Positions 14,448 through 22,916 of a DNA stretch of 43,184 nt are shown here, piece after piece. Made by a program: the position numbers and the translations under genes. The notes beneath the pieces were generated by a model. That model was not told the DNA's origin, searched no databases, and saw nothing but the letters and a program-made list of their open reading frames with translations. How positions within the stretch are numbered: the first letter of the stretch is position 1; every line of letters starts with the position of its first letter. This stretch comes from an uncultured Christensenellaceae bacterium (GTDB lineage Bacteria; Bacillota; Clostridia; Christensenellales; UBA3700), in NCBI GenBank assembly GCA_944380285.1, contig CALWGZ010000014.1, forward strand, positions 1-43,184, written 5' to 3'.

Positions 14448-16174
14448 AATACAGGACACACACCTGCGGACAGCTGACCGCCGCCGACACCGGCGCGAAG
14501 GTCGTGCTTTCCGGCTGGGTCGAGACGATAAGGGACCACGGCGGCGTATTGTTCGTCGACCTGAGGGATCACTACGGCGTCACGCAGATCGTCGTCCACG
14601 ACGACGCGATGCTGCGCGAAGTCTCCAAGGAGACCGTGATCATGGTCGCGGGCGAAGTTTCGCTGCGCGACGAAGAGACGGTCAACCCCAAGCTCGCGAC
14701 GGGGCACGTCGAGGTCGTCGCCGACAAGATCGACATCTTGGGCAAGTGCACGGAGATGCTGCCGTTCGAGATCCAAAACACCGCGAACGTGCGCGAGGAC
14801 GTGCGCCTCAAATACAGATATCTCGACCTGCGCAACGCCGCCAACCACGAGCGCATCATGTTCCGCAGCCGCGTGATATCCTTCCTGCGCGCAAAGATGG
14901 AGAGCCTCGGTTTCACCGAGATCCAGACCCCCATTTTGACCGCGTCGTCGCCCGAGGGCGCGCGCGACTTCCTCGTTCCCAGCCGCAAGTACAAGGGCAA
15001 ATTCTACGCTTTGCCGCAGGCGCCGCAGCAGTTCAAGCAATTGCTGATGGTGTCCGGCTTTGACAGATACTATCAGATCGCGCCGTGCTTCCGCGACGAG
15101 GACGCGAGGCAGGACCGCTCTCCGGGCGAGTTCTATCAGCTCGACTATGAGATGGCGTTCGCCGACCAAGAGGACGTGCTCGAGGTCGCCGAAGAGGTCG
15201 TGTACGATCTCTTCGCCAAGTTCTCGACCAAGAAGGTCTCGCCGCGTCCGTTCAAGCGCATCCCCTACCGTGAGGCGATGGCGAAGTACGGTTCGGACAA
15301 GCCCGACCTTCGCAACCCGCTCGTCATCTGCGACTTGACCGAGTTCTTCAAGGGCGTCGACTTCCCCATCTTCAAGGGCAGACCGGTGCGCGGCATCGTC
15401 GCCGACTGCACGGGCAAGAGCAGGGCGTTCTTTGACAAGTCGCTCGCGTTCGCTCAGGACATCGGGCTGGGCGGGCTCGGCTATCTCACCCTCAAACAGG
15501 GCGAGTACAAGGGACCGATCGCCAAGTTCCTGAACGAGGCGCAGCAACAGCAGCTCCGCGACCTCACCGGCATCAAAGAGGGCGAGACGGTGTTCTTCGT
15601 CTGCGCCGGCGCGAAGGTCGTTGACGGGCTTTCGGGACAGATCCGCACATGGCTGGGCAAAGAGCTCGAACTGATCGACAACGACGCGATCGAGTTCTGC
15701 TTTGTCGTCGACTTCCCGATGTACACCTACAACAACGAAGAGAAGAAGATAGACTTCATGCACAACCCCTTCTCCATGCCGCAGGGCGGGATGAAGGCGC
15801 TCGAAGGCGATCCGCTCGAGGCGCTCGCCTACCAATACGACCTCGTCTGCAACGGCGTCGAGGTGTCGTCGGGCGCGGTGCGCAACCACGATCCCGAGAT
15901 CATGCGCAAGGCGTTCGCGATCGCAGGCTACTCGGAGGACGAGCTCAAAGCCAAGTTCTCCGCGCTGTACACCGCATTCTCGTACGGCGCGCCTCCGCAC
16001 GCGGGCATGGCTCCCGGCGTGGAGAGGCTTTTGATGCTGCTGACGGACGCGACCTCGATCCGCGAGGTCATGGCGTTCCCGCTCAACTCGAGCGCGCAGG
16101 ACGCGATGGTCGGCGCGCCGAGCGGAGTAACCGAACAGCAGTTGCGCGAAGTGCACATCAAGGTCAGGGACTGA
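14444..16174 (+). CDS. aspS: Aspartyl-tRNA synthetase, probably non-discriminating
   Basis: A 576-residue bacterial-type class II synthetase. Residues 1-100 form the OB-fold anticodon-binding domain; motif 2 is visible as C-F-R-D-E-D-A-R ... D-R-S-P-G-E-F-Y-Q-L-D, an insertion (GAD) domain follows, and motif 3 reads G-M-A-P-G-V-E-R-L near the C terminus. The ending A-F-P-x-N-x-x-A-Q-D-x-M-x-G-A-P resembles enzymes of organisms that rely on transamidation. Its place in the gatCAB operon, with tRNA-Asn upstream, supports a non-discriminating enzyme that also charges tRNA-Asn with Asp. Discrimination cannot be proven from sequence alone. Confidence 0.95.
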   Translation: MKYRTHTCGQLTAADTGAKVVLSGWVETIRDHGGVLFVDLRDHYGVTQIVVHDDAMLREVSKETVIMVAGEVSLRDEETVNPKLATGHVEVVADKIDILGKCTEMLPFEIQNTANVREDVRLKYRYLDLRNAANHERIMFRSRVISFLRAKMESLGFTEIQTPILTASSPEGARDFLVPSRKYKGKFYALPQAPQQFKQLLMVSGFDRYYQIAPCFRDEDARQDRSPGEFYQLDYEMAFADQEDVLEVAEEVVYDLFAKFSTKKVSPRPFKRIPYREAMAKYGSDKPDLRNPLVICDLTEFFKGVDFPIFKGRPVRGIVADCTGKSRAFFDKSLAFAQDIGLGGLGYLTLKQGEYKGPIAKFLNEAQQQQLRDLTGIKEGETVFFVCAGAKVVDGLSGQIRTWLGKELELIDNDAIEFCFVVDFPMYTYNNEEKKIDFMHNPFSMPQGGMKALEGDPLEALAYQYDLVCNGVEVSSGAVRNHDPEIMRKAFAIAGYSEDELKAKFSALYTAFSYGAPPHAGMAPGVERLLMLLTDATSIREVMAFPLNSSAQDAMVGAPSGVTEQQLREVHIKVRD

Positions 16175-16175
16175 C

Positions 16176-17207
16176 GTGAAAAAGATATTGCTGGTATTGA
16201 CGGGCGGCACGATCTGTGCCTTTTCCGATGCGGAACACACGCGCGGACTCGACGTTTCGAGGGCGAAAGCGCTGCTCGAAGAGGGATTCCGTGCGTCCGA
16301 TTCGCCGTTCGCGTCCGTCGACGCCACGCAATTTGCGATAGGCGAGAGGTTCGACACTCTCAGCGAGAACATGACCTTCGAGGTCTGGAACAGGGTCAAG
16401 ACCTATCTCGACGCGCGCCCGTACGAGGGCTTTGACGGCGTCGTGATCGCTCACGGCACGGACACGCTCGGCTATTCGGCGGCGATGTTCGCGATGCTGT
16501 ATGCGGGCGTGAGCGTGCCGATGATCTTTGTCGCGGCGGACGCGCCTCTCGACGACGAGAGGGGCAACGGCAACGCCAACTTCCGCGCGGCGGTCGAGTG
16601 CATTTGCCGCGGGATAACGCCGGGCGTGTACGCCGTCTACCGCAATTCGGACGGCGCGACCTATCTGCATGCCGGCAGCCGGCTCACCCAATGCGCGCCC
16701 TATCGCGCCGACTTTTACAGCGAGGGGATGACCGCTCTCGACGGCTCGGTCGACCTTTCTGCGACGCCGATCTGCAACATTTCAAGGCGCGGACGCGACT
16801 TTTCGGGCAAGAGGCTGGAGAGGCGCGTGCTCAAACTCGACCCCTATGTCGGGACAGACTACCGCGCATACGACCTCTCGCGCTTTGACGCGGTGCTTCA
16901 CGGCGCCTATCACTCGGGCACCGTCTGCACTTCGGCGGCGGACGACGGAGGCAGCGCCGTCGCGTTTGCCGAGCGCTGCGCGGCGGAGGGCAAGACGCTC
17001 TACATCTCTCCGGCGAAGAGCTTGGGCGGCGAGGGCGGCGACGTCTACGAGTCCGTGCTGCCGCTTGTCGGCAAGGCGCGCTTTTTGTGGGGGATGACCG
17101 CCGAGGCGGCGTACGCCAAGCTGACGATCGCCTATTCGTGCTTTGACGACGACGAAGCGAGACGAGAATATCTTGCCGAGAACACCGGCGGCGAATACAT
17201 CCGTTGA
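16176..17207 (+). CDS. L-asparaginase family protein (GTG start)
   Basis: A 343-residue member of the asparaginase/glutaminase family. Near the N terminus L-T-G-G-T-I carries the first catalytic Thr, and A-H-G-T-D-T-L about 90 residues later carries the second Thr-Asp pair. The next conserved block (V-P-M-I-F-V-A-A-D-A-P-L-D-D) lacks the Lys usually found in the G-K-P-V position, so activity may be altered. It begins with GTG one base after the aspS stop and is the last gene before the operon terminator. The natural guess is asparagine hydrolysis, giving Asp for AspS and ammonia; a link to tRNA amidation is possible, as in archaeal GatD, but is not shown. Confidence 0.8.
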   Translation: MKKILLVLTGGTICAFSDAEHTRGLDVSRAKALLEEGFRASDSPFASVDATQFAIGERFDTLSENMTFEVWNRVKTYLDARPYEGFDGVVIAHGTDTLGYSAAMFAMLYAGVSVPMIFVAADAPLDDERGNGNANFRAAVECICRGITPGVYAVYRNSDGATYLHAGSRLTQCAPYRADFYSEGMTALDGSVDLSATPICNISRRGRDFSGKRLERRVLKLDPYVGTDYRAYDLSRFDAVLHGAYHSGTVCTSAADDGGSAVAFAERCAAEGKTLYISPAKSLGGEGGDVYESVLPLVGKARFLWGMTAEAAYAKLTIAYSCFDDDEARREYLAENTGGEYIR

Positions 17208-17212
17208 ACCTT

Positions 17213-17234
17213 GCGGCGCGCGGCGCCGCTTTTT
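17213..17234 (+). terminator. Terminator of the gatCAB-aspS operon
   Basis: GCGGCGC (17213-17219), loop GCG, GCGCCGC (17223-17229), then five T. Confidence 0.8.
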
Positions 17235-17268
17235 CTTGCACTTTGTTTGGCGCAACTTCATTTGGGGC

Positions 17269-17297
17269 TTTACGCGCGCGCAAACGTATGTTATAAT
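17269..17297 (+). promoter_or_regulatory. Promoter predicting a leaderless transcript (ADP-ribosylglycohydrolase)
   Basis: TTTACG (17269-17274), 17 bp, TGT-TATAAT (17292-17297). The ATG at 17304 is six bases after the -10 box and has no Shine-Dalgarno sequence. Confidence 0.7.
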
Positions 17298-17303
17298 ATC
17301 AAT

Positions 17304-18326
17304 ATGGATGATGGGAAGAAAGTTGACATAGCCGACGTCGCCCGCGGCTGTCTGTACGGCGGCGCGATAGGCGACACGCTGGGCTATCCGGTTGAGTTTT
17401 TCTCATATGAGAGGATAAAGGCGGTATACGGCGAGGGAGGCATTACGAGCCTTCGGCTCTCGGACGGCAAAGCTCTCGTCTCGGATGACACGCAGATGAC
17501 GCTGTTCACCGTCGAAGCGCTCGCGCTGTTTGCGGACGGCAAGGGTTCGATCGAGGAGTGCGGAGTGGCGGCGTATGCCGATTGGCTGGCGACGCAGCGT
17601 AAGGGGCGTCCCGTCCCGGGCAACACGCCTCTTGCGGAGCGAGCCGCGATGTATGTTTGCCGCGCGCCGGGTAACACTTGCCTTTCGGCGTTGGAGAGCG
17701 GCGTCACCGGCACCGTGGACAAGCCGATCAACGGCAGCAAGGGCTGCGGCGGAGTGATGCGCGTCGCGCCGTGCGGAGTTGCGGCGAAATTGTTGGGCGG
17801 AGCGAACGGAGCGGCGGTCGCGGCGGCAAAGCTTGCGGCAATCACTCACGGACATCCGCTCGGTTGGCTGTCGGCGGCACAGCTGGCGTATATTGTCGCA
17901 CGAGCGGCGCAGGGCGAGAGGGATATTCGGCGCGCGGTGACCGACTCGGCCGCCGCTTTGGAGAAGACGTTCGGCGGAGGCAGGCATGTGAAGAGGCAAA
18001 ACGAATTGACGCTCGCGGCGTGCGACCTCGCGGGGCGGGACATGCCCGACGAGAGGGCGATCGCCTCGCTCGGACAGGGCTGGGTCGGCGAAGAGGCGCT
18101 CGCGATCGCGGTGTATTGCGCGCTCAAATACGAGAGGGAGCCCGTCAAGGCTTTGATCGCGGCGGTCAACCACTCGGGCGACAGCGACTCGACCGGGGCG
18201 ATAGCGGGCAACATACTCGGCGCGTTCCGCGGCATGGGCGCGTGGAGAGCCGAGGACGTCGACGCGCTCGATCTCAAAGAAGAGATAGGTATGGAGGCGA
18301 AAAAGCTCGCCGGCATTTCGGCATAA
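17304..18326 (+). CDS. ADP-ribosylglycohydrolase family protein
   Basis: A 340-residue DraG/ARH-type hydrolase, which removes ADP-ribose from proteins or small molecules using a two-magnesium centre. Metal-binding motifs are visible: G-A-I-G-D-T-L-G near residue 20, S-D-D-T-Q-M near residue 60, and H-S-G-D-S-D-S-T-G-A-I-A-G near residue 295. The start is chosen at 17304 next to its promoter; in-frame codons further upstream lie in the preceding terminator. An esterase gene follows 10 bases downstream and probably shares the transcript. No ADP-ribosyltransferase is seen nearby, so the substrate is unknown. Confidence 0.88.
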   Translation: MDDGKKVDIADVARGCLYGGAIGDTLGYPVEFFSYERIKAVYGEGGITSLRLSDGKALVSDDTQMTLFTVEALALFADGKGSIEECGVAAYADWLATQRKGRPVPGNTPLAERAAMYVCRAPGNTCLSALESGVTGTVDKPINGSKGCGGVMRVAPCGVAAKLLGGANGAAVAAAKLAAITHGHPLGWLSAAQLAYIVARAAQGERDIRRAVTDSAAALEKTFGGGRHVKRQNELTLAACDLAGRDMPDERAIASLGQGWVGEEALAIAVYCALKYEREPVKALIAAVNHSGDSDSTGAIAGNILGAFRGMGAWRAEDVDALDLKEEIGMEAKKLAGISA

Positions 18327-18336
18327 GGGAGAAGAT

Positions 18337-19281
18337 ATGTTTTCGGACAGGACAAAATTCAAACTTGCCAAGACGCGGCTCAACGCGATGGAGTATTGCT
18401 TCTATCCGCTGTTCTACAAGCGGCATAAAGACGTCGAGGCGCGCGAGGGGGTTCCATACGGAGAGCAAAAACTTCAAAAGCTCGACGTCTACGGCAAGGG
18501 AGGGATAGGCGAGCCGCGCCCCGTGTTCGTCTACATCCACGGCGGAGGCTGGATCTCGGGGCTGCGCACGGCGCGCCGCTACTATTGCGAGCACTGGGCG
18601 GAGCAGGGCTTCACCGTGCTCAACGTCGGCTACCGCTACGGCGTCGACGTTGCGCATCCGTCCCACCTTGCGGACGTGTTCGCCGCGCTCGACTTCGCGT
18701 TTGACAGGGCGGAAGAGTGGGGGCTGGATCTCTCGCCGGGGGTCGTCGTCGCGGGCGAATCGGCGGGCGCGTATCTCGCCGCATATGTCGCCTGCGCGGC
18801 GGCGCATCCGGAGATTTTGGACAAGTACGGGATAGAGTTCCACCACGCGAACGAGTTCAAGGTCGCCGCGAGCGTGCTGATCTCGGGCGTATACTCGCTG
18901 ACGCGCGTCGCGAACTGCAAGTTCCCCGACATCGACGTCATCTGCAAGACGGTGTGCGGCATGGACACCGCCGCGCTGCTCGCGCTGGACGGGGAGGAGA
19001 GGGCGGCGAAAGACGCGTACTATTCTCCGGAGAGCTTTGTCGACGAAAAGTTCGCGCCGTCGTTCGTGATAGGTTCGGCGGCGGACAGTTTGAAGGGCGA
19101 GTCCGAGGCGCTGTTCGAAAAATTGCAGCGGTTCGGCGTCAAGAGCGAATACTATTTGTGCACGGGGCTGAACGGCGTACACGCAGGCGCGCTTGCGTGC
19201 GATCTCGCGCCGTCGGGCAGGGAATGCGTGAGCGAAGCGGTCGCGTTCGCAAAAGGCGTTCTTCGGGGCGCAAACGGTTGA
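18337..19281 (+). CDS. Alpha/beta hydrolase, HSL-like esterase
   Basis: A 314-residue alpha/beta-hydrolase. The oxyanion-hole motif H-G-G-G-W is at about residue 68, the nucleophile elbow G-E-S-A-G at about residue 140, and candidate acid and base residues are the Asp in S-A-A-D-S and the His in N-G-V-H-A-G near the C terminus. This is the layout of the hormone-sensitive-lipase/BD-FAE esterases. There is no signal peptide, so it is probably cytoplasmic. It starts 10 bases after the ADP-ribosylglycohydrolase stop, behind GGGAGAAG, and is likely co-transcribed with it. The natural ester substrate is unknown. Confidence 0.85.
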   Translation: MFSDRTKFKLAKTRLNAMEYCFYPLFYKRHKDVEAREGVPYGEQKLQKLDVYGKGGIGEPRPVFVYIHGGGWISGLRTARRYYCEHWAEQGFTVLNVGYRYGVDVAHPSHLADVFAALDFAFDRAEEWGLDLSPGVVVAGESAGAYLAAYVACAAAHPEILDKYGIEFHHANEFKVAASVLISGVYSLTRVANCKFPDIDVICKTVCGMDTAALLALDGEERAAKDAYYSPESFVDEKFAPSFVIGSAADSLKGESEALFEKLQRFGVKSEYYLCTGLNGVHAGALACDLAPSGRECVSEAVAFAKGVLRGANG

Positions 19282-19306
19282 CTTTGGGTGCGCGTCGTGT
19301 TAAAAT
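19278..19306 (+). promoter_or_regulatory. Promoter of the short-chain dehydrogenase gene
   Basis: TTGACT (19278-19283), 17 bp, TAAAAT (19301-19306). It overlaps the stop codon of the esterase gene; the leader is about 40 nt. Confidence 0.65.
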
Positions 19307-19354
19307 TTTGACGGAAAATAAAATATTACGCGTATAAACGCAAAAGGTGAAGCT

Positions 19355-20320
19355 ATGTCAAAGAAAGATTGGATCTACGGACGCAACGTCGTCCTCACCG
19401 GTTGCTCGACGGGCATGGGCAAAGAGATCGCCCTCATCCTCGTCAAGAAGTACGGCTGCAACGTGATGGGCATCGCCCGCAACAAGGCGAAACTCGACGC
19501 TCTCAAAGAGGAGCTCGGCGACAAGTTCAGCTATCGCCGCATCAACATCTCGGACAGGCAGTCGTGGCGCGACTTTGGCGCGGAACTTGACGCGATGGGC
19601 TTTCAGGTCGACATATTGATCAACAACGCGGGCATGATACAGCCGTTTATGCAATACAACGATATGACCGACGACCAGATAGACAAGGTCGTGTCGACCA
19701 ACATGATGAGCGTCGTCTATGCGTGCAAGGAGATGCTGCCCTACATCAAGAAGAGCCGTTTCGGCTACATCTGCAACGTCGCGAGCGCGTCGGCGATACT
19801 TCCTGTCGGCGGCGAGAGCATCTACTCGGCGACCAAGGGCGGCGTATGGGCTTTGACAGAGTGTCTTGCGCAGGAGCTCAGAGGGTTCGGCATCGGCGTT
19901 TCGTGCGTTATGCCCGGTCCCGTCAAGACGGACATCTACAAGGCTCGCGAGAGCGAGGGCGAGAAAGCGGACAAGGCGGACAGCCTTGTCGAGAGCATCG
20001 GCATCACCGCCGAGACCGCGGCGAAGCGCATCGTCAAGGCAATGCGCAAGCGCAAGACCCGCGTCGTCACCGACGGCGTCGCGAGACTGATGGACTTCGG
20101 CATGAGGGTTTGCCCGGCGTTCACCTGCAAGGCGACGGGCGCGGCGATCAAGGCGTTCTGCGGCAAGGTCAAGTCGTTCTATCCCATCTACAAGGAACAG
20201 ATCGAGCGCAAAGAGGAGCTGGACAAGCTGCTCAAAGACCGCAAGAAGGAAGTGTACAAGTCGCTGGACGAGGTGCCTGCGGGCGGCGCGTTCGCGAACG
20301 ATCCTGTCGAGGACAAGTAA
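19355..20320 (+). CDS. Short-chain dehydrogenase/reductase
   Basis: A 321-residue classical SDR. The nucleotide-binding motif T-G-C-S-T-G-M-G is near residue 15, N-N-A-G near residue 90, the catalytic Ser in A-S-A-S-A and Y-S-A-T-K about 150 residues in. It is longer than a core SDR (about 250) because of a charged C-terminal tail of about 60 residues. AAAGGTG precedes the ATG. It has its own promoter and is followed by hairpins. Substrate and cofactor preference cannot be read from the sequence. Confidence 0.85.
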   Translation: MSKKDWIYGRNVVLTGCSTGMGKEIALILVKKYGCNVMGIARNKAKLDALKEELGDKFSYRRINISDRQSWRDFGAELDAMGFQVDILINNAGMIQPFMQYNDMTDDQIDKVVSTNMMSVVYACKEMLPYIKKSRFGYICNVASASAILPVGGESIYSATKGGVWALTECLAQELRGFGIGVSCVMPGPVKTDIYKARESEGEKADKADSLVESIGITAETAAKRIVKAMRKRKTRVVTDGVARLMDFGMRVCPAFTCKATGAAIKAFCGKVKSFYPIYKEQIERKEELDKLLKDRKKEVYKSLDEVPAGGAFANDPVEDK

Positions 20321-20324
20321 GAAA

Positions 20325-20418
20325 TTGCCCCTTCCGGAGGTCCCGGGAGGGGCAAAAACGCGCATTTTGCGCGGGCGGGGCGTCGTCTTGCGATATTTTT
20401 GCAATATCGCATATTTTT
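20325..20418 (+). terminator. Tandem hairpins ending in a terminator-like stem
   Basis: A first hairpin pairs TTGCCCCTTCC (20325-20335) with GGAGGGGCAA but has no T-run on this strand. A second, GCGATATT (20390-20397) with AATATCGC (20403-20410), is followed by ATATTTTT and can end transcription of the dehydrogenase gene just before the rpmG promoter. Confidence 0.6.
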
Positions 20419-20420
20419 GT

Positions 20421-20449
20421 TTGACATAAGCGCGCCCGCGTGCTAAAAT
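20421..20449 (+). promoter_or_regulatory. Promoter of rpmG-secE-nusG-rplKA
   Basis: TTGACA (20421-20426), 17 bp, TGC-TAAAAT (20444-20449, extended -10). A short CACC/GGTG hairpin followed by seven T lies at the expected 5' end of the transcript (20457-20480) and might attenuate. Confidence 0.75.
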
Positions 20450-20495
20450 GTTATAGCACCGAAAAGGGTGTAATTTTTTTGGAGGTGTTGACACC

Positions 20496-20645
20496 GTGAG
20501 GACAAGGATCACCTTGGCTTGCACCGAGTGCAAGCAGCGCAACTACGACACATACAAGAACAAGAAGAACACTCCCGACAGACTGGAAGTGAACAAATAC
20601 TGCAAATTCTGCAAGAAGACCACTCTGCACAAAGAATCCAAGTAA
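20496..20645 (+). CDS. rpmG: 50S ribosomal protein L33 (zinc-binding type)
   Basis: A 49-residue protein from a GTG start preceded by GGAGGTG. It has the four-cysteine zinc ribbon, C-T-E-C near residue 9 and C-K-F-C near residue 35, and the family pattern R-N-Y-D-T-Y-K-N-K ... [17 protein letters not shown]33 binds 23S rRNA near the E site. It heads the conserved rpmG-secE-nusG cluster. Confidence 0.95.
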   Translation: MRTRITLACTECKQRNYDTYKNKKNTPDRLEVNKYCKFCKKTTLHKESK

Positions 20646-20662
20646 TCGCAGCGAGGGGATTT

Positions 20663-20992
20663 ATGGCAAAGAACAATCAGGTAGAAGGCGGCGAGGTCAT
20701 CAACAAGTCGCTCGGAGACGCACAGCTCGACAACAAGGACGCGGCCTCCGGCAAGCCGTCCAAGCCTCAAAAGAAGAAGAGCGACAAGCCCTCGGTGGGC
20801 GCGCGCATCAGGGACTTTTTCAAGGGCATCTTTTCCGAGCTCAAAAAGGTCAATTGGCCGACGGCGAAAAAGGTATTCGCACAGCTCGGCACGGTGCTCG
20901 TCGTCGTGTTGATCTTCGTCTTGATAGTTATGGGATTCGATTCCCTGTGCGCTTGGCTGCTCGAATTGCTCGTAGGCGGCGGCGCGGCATAA
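20663..20992 (+). CDS. secE: Preprotein translocase subunit SecE
   Basis: A 109-residue protein. A hydrophilic, Lys/Asp-rich N-terminal half of about 45 residues precedes the conserved amphipathic segment F-S-E-L-K-K-V-N-W-P-T and one transmembrane helix (about residues 74-100). SecE clamps SecY in the protein-conducting channel. The start at 20663 follows GAGGGG. It sits between rpmG and nusG, the usual bacterial order, so the assignment is firm although the N-terminal half is low in complexity. Confidence 0.95.
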   Translation: MAKNNQVEGGEVINKSLGDAQLDNKDAASGKPSKPQKKKSDKPSVGARIRDFFKGIFSELKKVNWPTAKKVFAQLGTVLVVVLIFVLIVMGFDSLCAWLLELLVGGGAA

Positions 20993-21004
20993 CGGGAGGG
21001 GTCT

Positions 21005-21541
21005 ATGATAGACATGTCCAAACCGCAATGGTATATCATATGCGCGTCGACCGGCTATGACTATATCGTTCGCGACAACATATTGAGGATGGTTGAGAGC
21101 AGCAATCTTCAAGACTACATCTTCGACGTGGTGGTACCCGAGGTCGAAGAGGTCGTCGAGAAGGAGGGCGGCAAGAAGAAGTTCGTCATGCGCCGCAAGT
21201 ATCCCAACTATGTCTTCATCAAGATGATCTATACCAAGCAGATCTGGTACATGGTACGCAACACGCGCGGCGTCAGGGACTTCTGCACGTCTGCGGACGG
21301 CAAGCCGCTCCCGATGTCTCCCGAGGACGTCAAAAAGGCGCAGCTCGAGAAGGTCAAGGCGGAAGATCTGCACTTGCAGGTCGGCGACCAGGTCCACATC
21401 ATCAGCGGTCCTCTCCAAGACTTCTTGGGCGAGGTCAAAGAGATCAAGCTGGACACGCAAAAGGTCAAGGTGTCCGTCTCGATGTTCGGCAGGGACACTT
21501 CGGTCGAACTCGAATTCGGACAGGTCGAGAAACTCATCTGA
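21005..21541 (+). CDS. nusG: Transcription termination/antitermination factor NusG
   Basis: A 178-residue NusG. The NGN domain (about residues 5-115) starts with P-Q-W-Y-I-I-C-A-S-T-G-Y and contains K-K-F-V-M-R-R-K-Y-P-N-Y-V-F-I-K and R-N-T-R-G-V-R. The C-terminal KOW domain reads V-G-D-Q-V-H-I-I-S-G-P-L. NusG binds the RNA polymerase clamp and couples it to Rho, the ribosome or antitermination complexes. It follows secE by 12 bases with GGGAGGGG upstream. Confidence 0.97.
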   Translation: MIDMSKPQWYIICASTGYDYIVRDNILRMVESSNLQDYIFDVVVPEVEEVVEKEGGKKKFVMRRKYPNYVFIKMIYTKQIWYMVRNTRGVRDFCTSADGKPLPMSPEDVKKAQLEKVKAEDLHLQVGDQVHIISGPLQDFLGEVKEIKLDTQKVKVSVSMFGRDTSVELEFGQVEKLI

Positions 21542-21624
21542 CAATTGCCCCGAAAGGGGTTGGGAGAGTCGCAAAATACACTCATTGCGGCTCGTTAATA
21601 CCACGATTGCAATAGGAGGCAACT

Positions 21625-22050
21625 ATGGCAAAGAAGATCGCGGCGGTGGTCAAACTTCAACTCCCCGCCGGCAAAGCAACTCCGGGACCTCCGGTCGGCT
21701 CCACGTTGGGTCCGCACGGCATCAACATTCCCGGTTTCACCAAGGAATTCAACGAGAAGACCAAGGATCAGGCAGGGCTCGTCATCCCGGTCGTCATGAC
21801 CATCTACGCGGACAGGTCCTTCACCTTCGTCCTCAAGACTCCTCCGGCACCCGTCTTGATCAAGCGCGCTTGCAAGATCGAGAGCGGCAGCGCCAAGCCC
21901 AACAAGGACAAAGTCGCCACGATCACGATGGCGCAGGTCAAAGAGATCGCCGAGCTCAAGATGCCCGACCTCAACGCAGGCAGCGTCGAAGCGGCGATGG
22001 CAATGATCAAAGGCACCGCTCGCAGCATGGGCGTGACCGTTGTTGACTGA
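21625..22050 (+). CDS. rplK: 50S ribosomal protein L11
   Basis: A 141-residue L11, normal length. Signature elements are the N-terminal [16 protein letters not shown] and the C-terminal rRNA-binding domain ending in [10 protein letters not shown]. It binds the GTPase-associated region of 23S rRNA. AGGAGG precedes the ATG. The 80-base gap to nusG holds a small CCCC-GAAA-GGGG hairpin but no promoter that I can identify. Confidence 0.98.
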   Translation: MAKKIAAVVKLQLPAGKATPGPPVGSTLGPHGINIPGFTKEFNEKTKDQAGLVIPVVMTIYADRSFTFVLKTPPAPVLIKRACKIESGSAKPNKDKVATITMAQVKEIAELKMPDLNAGSVEAAMAMIKGTARSMGVTVVD

Positions 22051-22061
22051 GGAGGACGGAT

Positions 22062-22748
22062 ATGAAAAGAGGTAAGAGATACGTTGCGGCGGCAGCTGCC
22101 GTCGAGAGCGGCAAGACCTACGACGTCGCCGAGGCGATGAAGACGGTCGTCGAGACCGCGACCGCGAAGTTCGACGAGTCTGTCGAGGCTCACATCAAGC
22201 TGGGCGTCGACTCCCGTCACGCAGATCAGCAGGTCAGAGGCGTCATCGTTTTGCCCCACGGCACCGGCAAGACCCTCAAAGTCTTGGTCATCGCCAAGGG
22301 CGTCAAGGCGGACGAGGCTCAGGCGGCGGGCGCCGATTATGTCGGCGGCGAGGACATGATCAACAAGATCAAGAACGAGAATTGGTTCGACTTCGACGTC
22401 TGCGTCACCACTCCCGACATGATGGGTCTGGTCGGCCGCATCGGTAAGCTGCTCGGCCCCAAGGGCTTGATGCCCAACCCCAAGTCCGGCACCGTCACGA
22501 TGGACGTCACCAAGGCGGTCGGCGAGATCAAGGCAGGTAAGGTCGAATACAGGCTTGACAAGACCAACATCATCCACGTTGCGATCGGCAAGAAGTCGTT
22601 CGGCGCGGAGAAGCTGACCGAGAACTTCAACGCTCTTTACGAGGCGATCCTCAAGGCGAAGCCGGCGGCTGCGAAGGGACAATACGTCCGCAGCATCACC
22701 GTTGCGAGCACGATGGGTCCCGGCGTAAAAGTTGCGATCAAGGCGTAA
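22062..22748 (+). CDS. rplA: 50S ribosomal protein L1
   Basis: A 228-residue L1 of standard length, with the conserved [17 protein letters not shown] near residue 45 and [14 protein letters not shown] near residue 135. L1 forms the mobile L1 stalk of the 50S subunit and in many bacteria represses its own operon by binding the mRNA. It starts 11 bases after rplK, behind GAGGAGG. The next genes have their own promoter. Confidence 0.98.
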   Translation: MKRGKRYVAAAAAVESGKTYDVAEAMKTVVETATAKFDESVEAHIKLGVDSRHADQQVRGVIVLPHGTGKTLKVLVIAKGVKADEAQAAGADYVGGEDMINKIKNENWFDFDVCVTTPDMMGLVGRIGKLLGPKGLMPNPKSGTVTMDVTKAVGEIKAGKVEYRLDKTNIIHVAIGKKSFGAEKLTENFNALYEAILKAKPAAAKGQYVRSITVASTMGPGVKVAIKA

Positions 22749-22754
22749 AATCGT

Positions 22755-22783
22755 TGACATATCGCCGATGAGGTGATATACTA
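22755..22783 (+). promoter_or_regulatory. Promoter of rplJ-rplL
   Basis: TTGACA (22755-22760), 17 bp, TATACT (22778-22783); transcription should start near 22790, at the 5' end of the L10 leader. Confidence 0.8.
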
Positions 22784-22789
22784 ACAAAG

Positions 22790-22904
22790 CAAACATCACC
22801 CGAAGCCACAGACAGCAAGTGCGAAAGCATAAATCTTGCCGAGGCGGAAGACAAAACGACAAGCTCACTTTGTCCCTCCGTGTCTGTGCACGGAGGGAAT
22901 TTTT
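22790..22904 (+). promoter_or_regulatory. Ribosomal protein L10 leader with attenuator
   Basis: The leader has the L10-leader look: CACAGACAGCAAGTGCGAAAGC followed by CTTGCCGAGGCGGAAGAC. It ends in a terminator hairpin CCCTCCGTG (22874-22882) / CACGGAGGG (22889-22897) followed by AATTTTT. CACAGACA (22807-22814) is exactly complementary to TGTCTGTG (22881-22888) in the terminator, which offers an antiterminator pairing. Binding of L10(L12)4 to the leader would favour termination and close a feedback loop. Confidence 0.85.
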
Positions 22905-22916
22905 ACGGAGGTAACA

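Noticed and set aside
12951..14459. 502-residue reading frame on the minus strand
   Set aside because: Antisense shadow of gatB with low-complexity, Arg/Asp/Val-rich translation.
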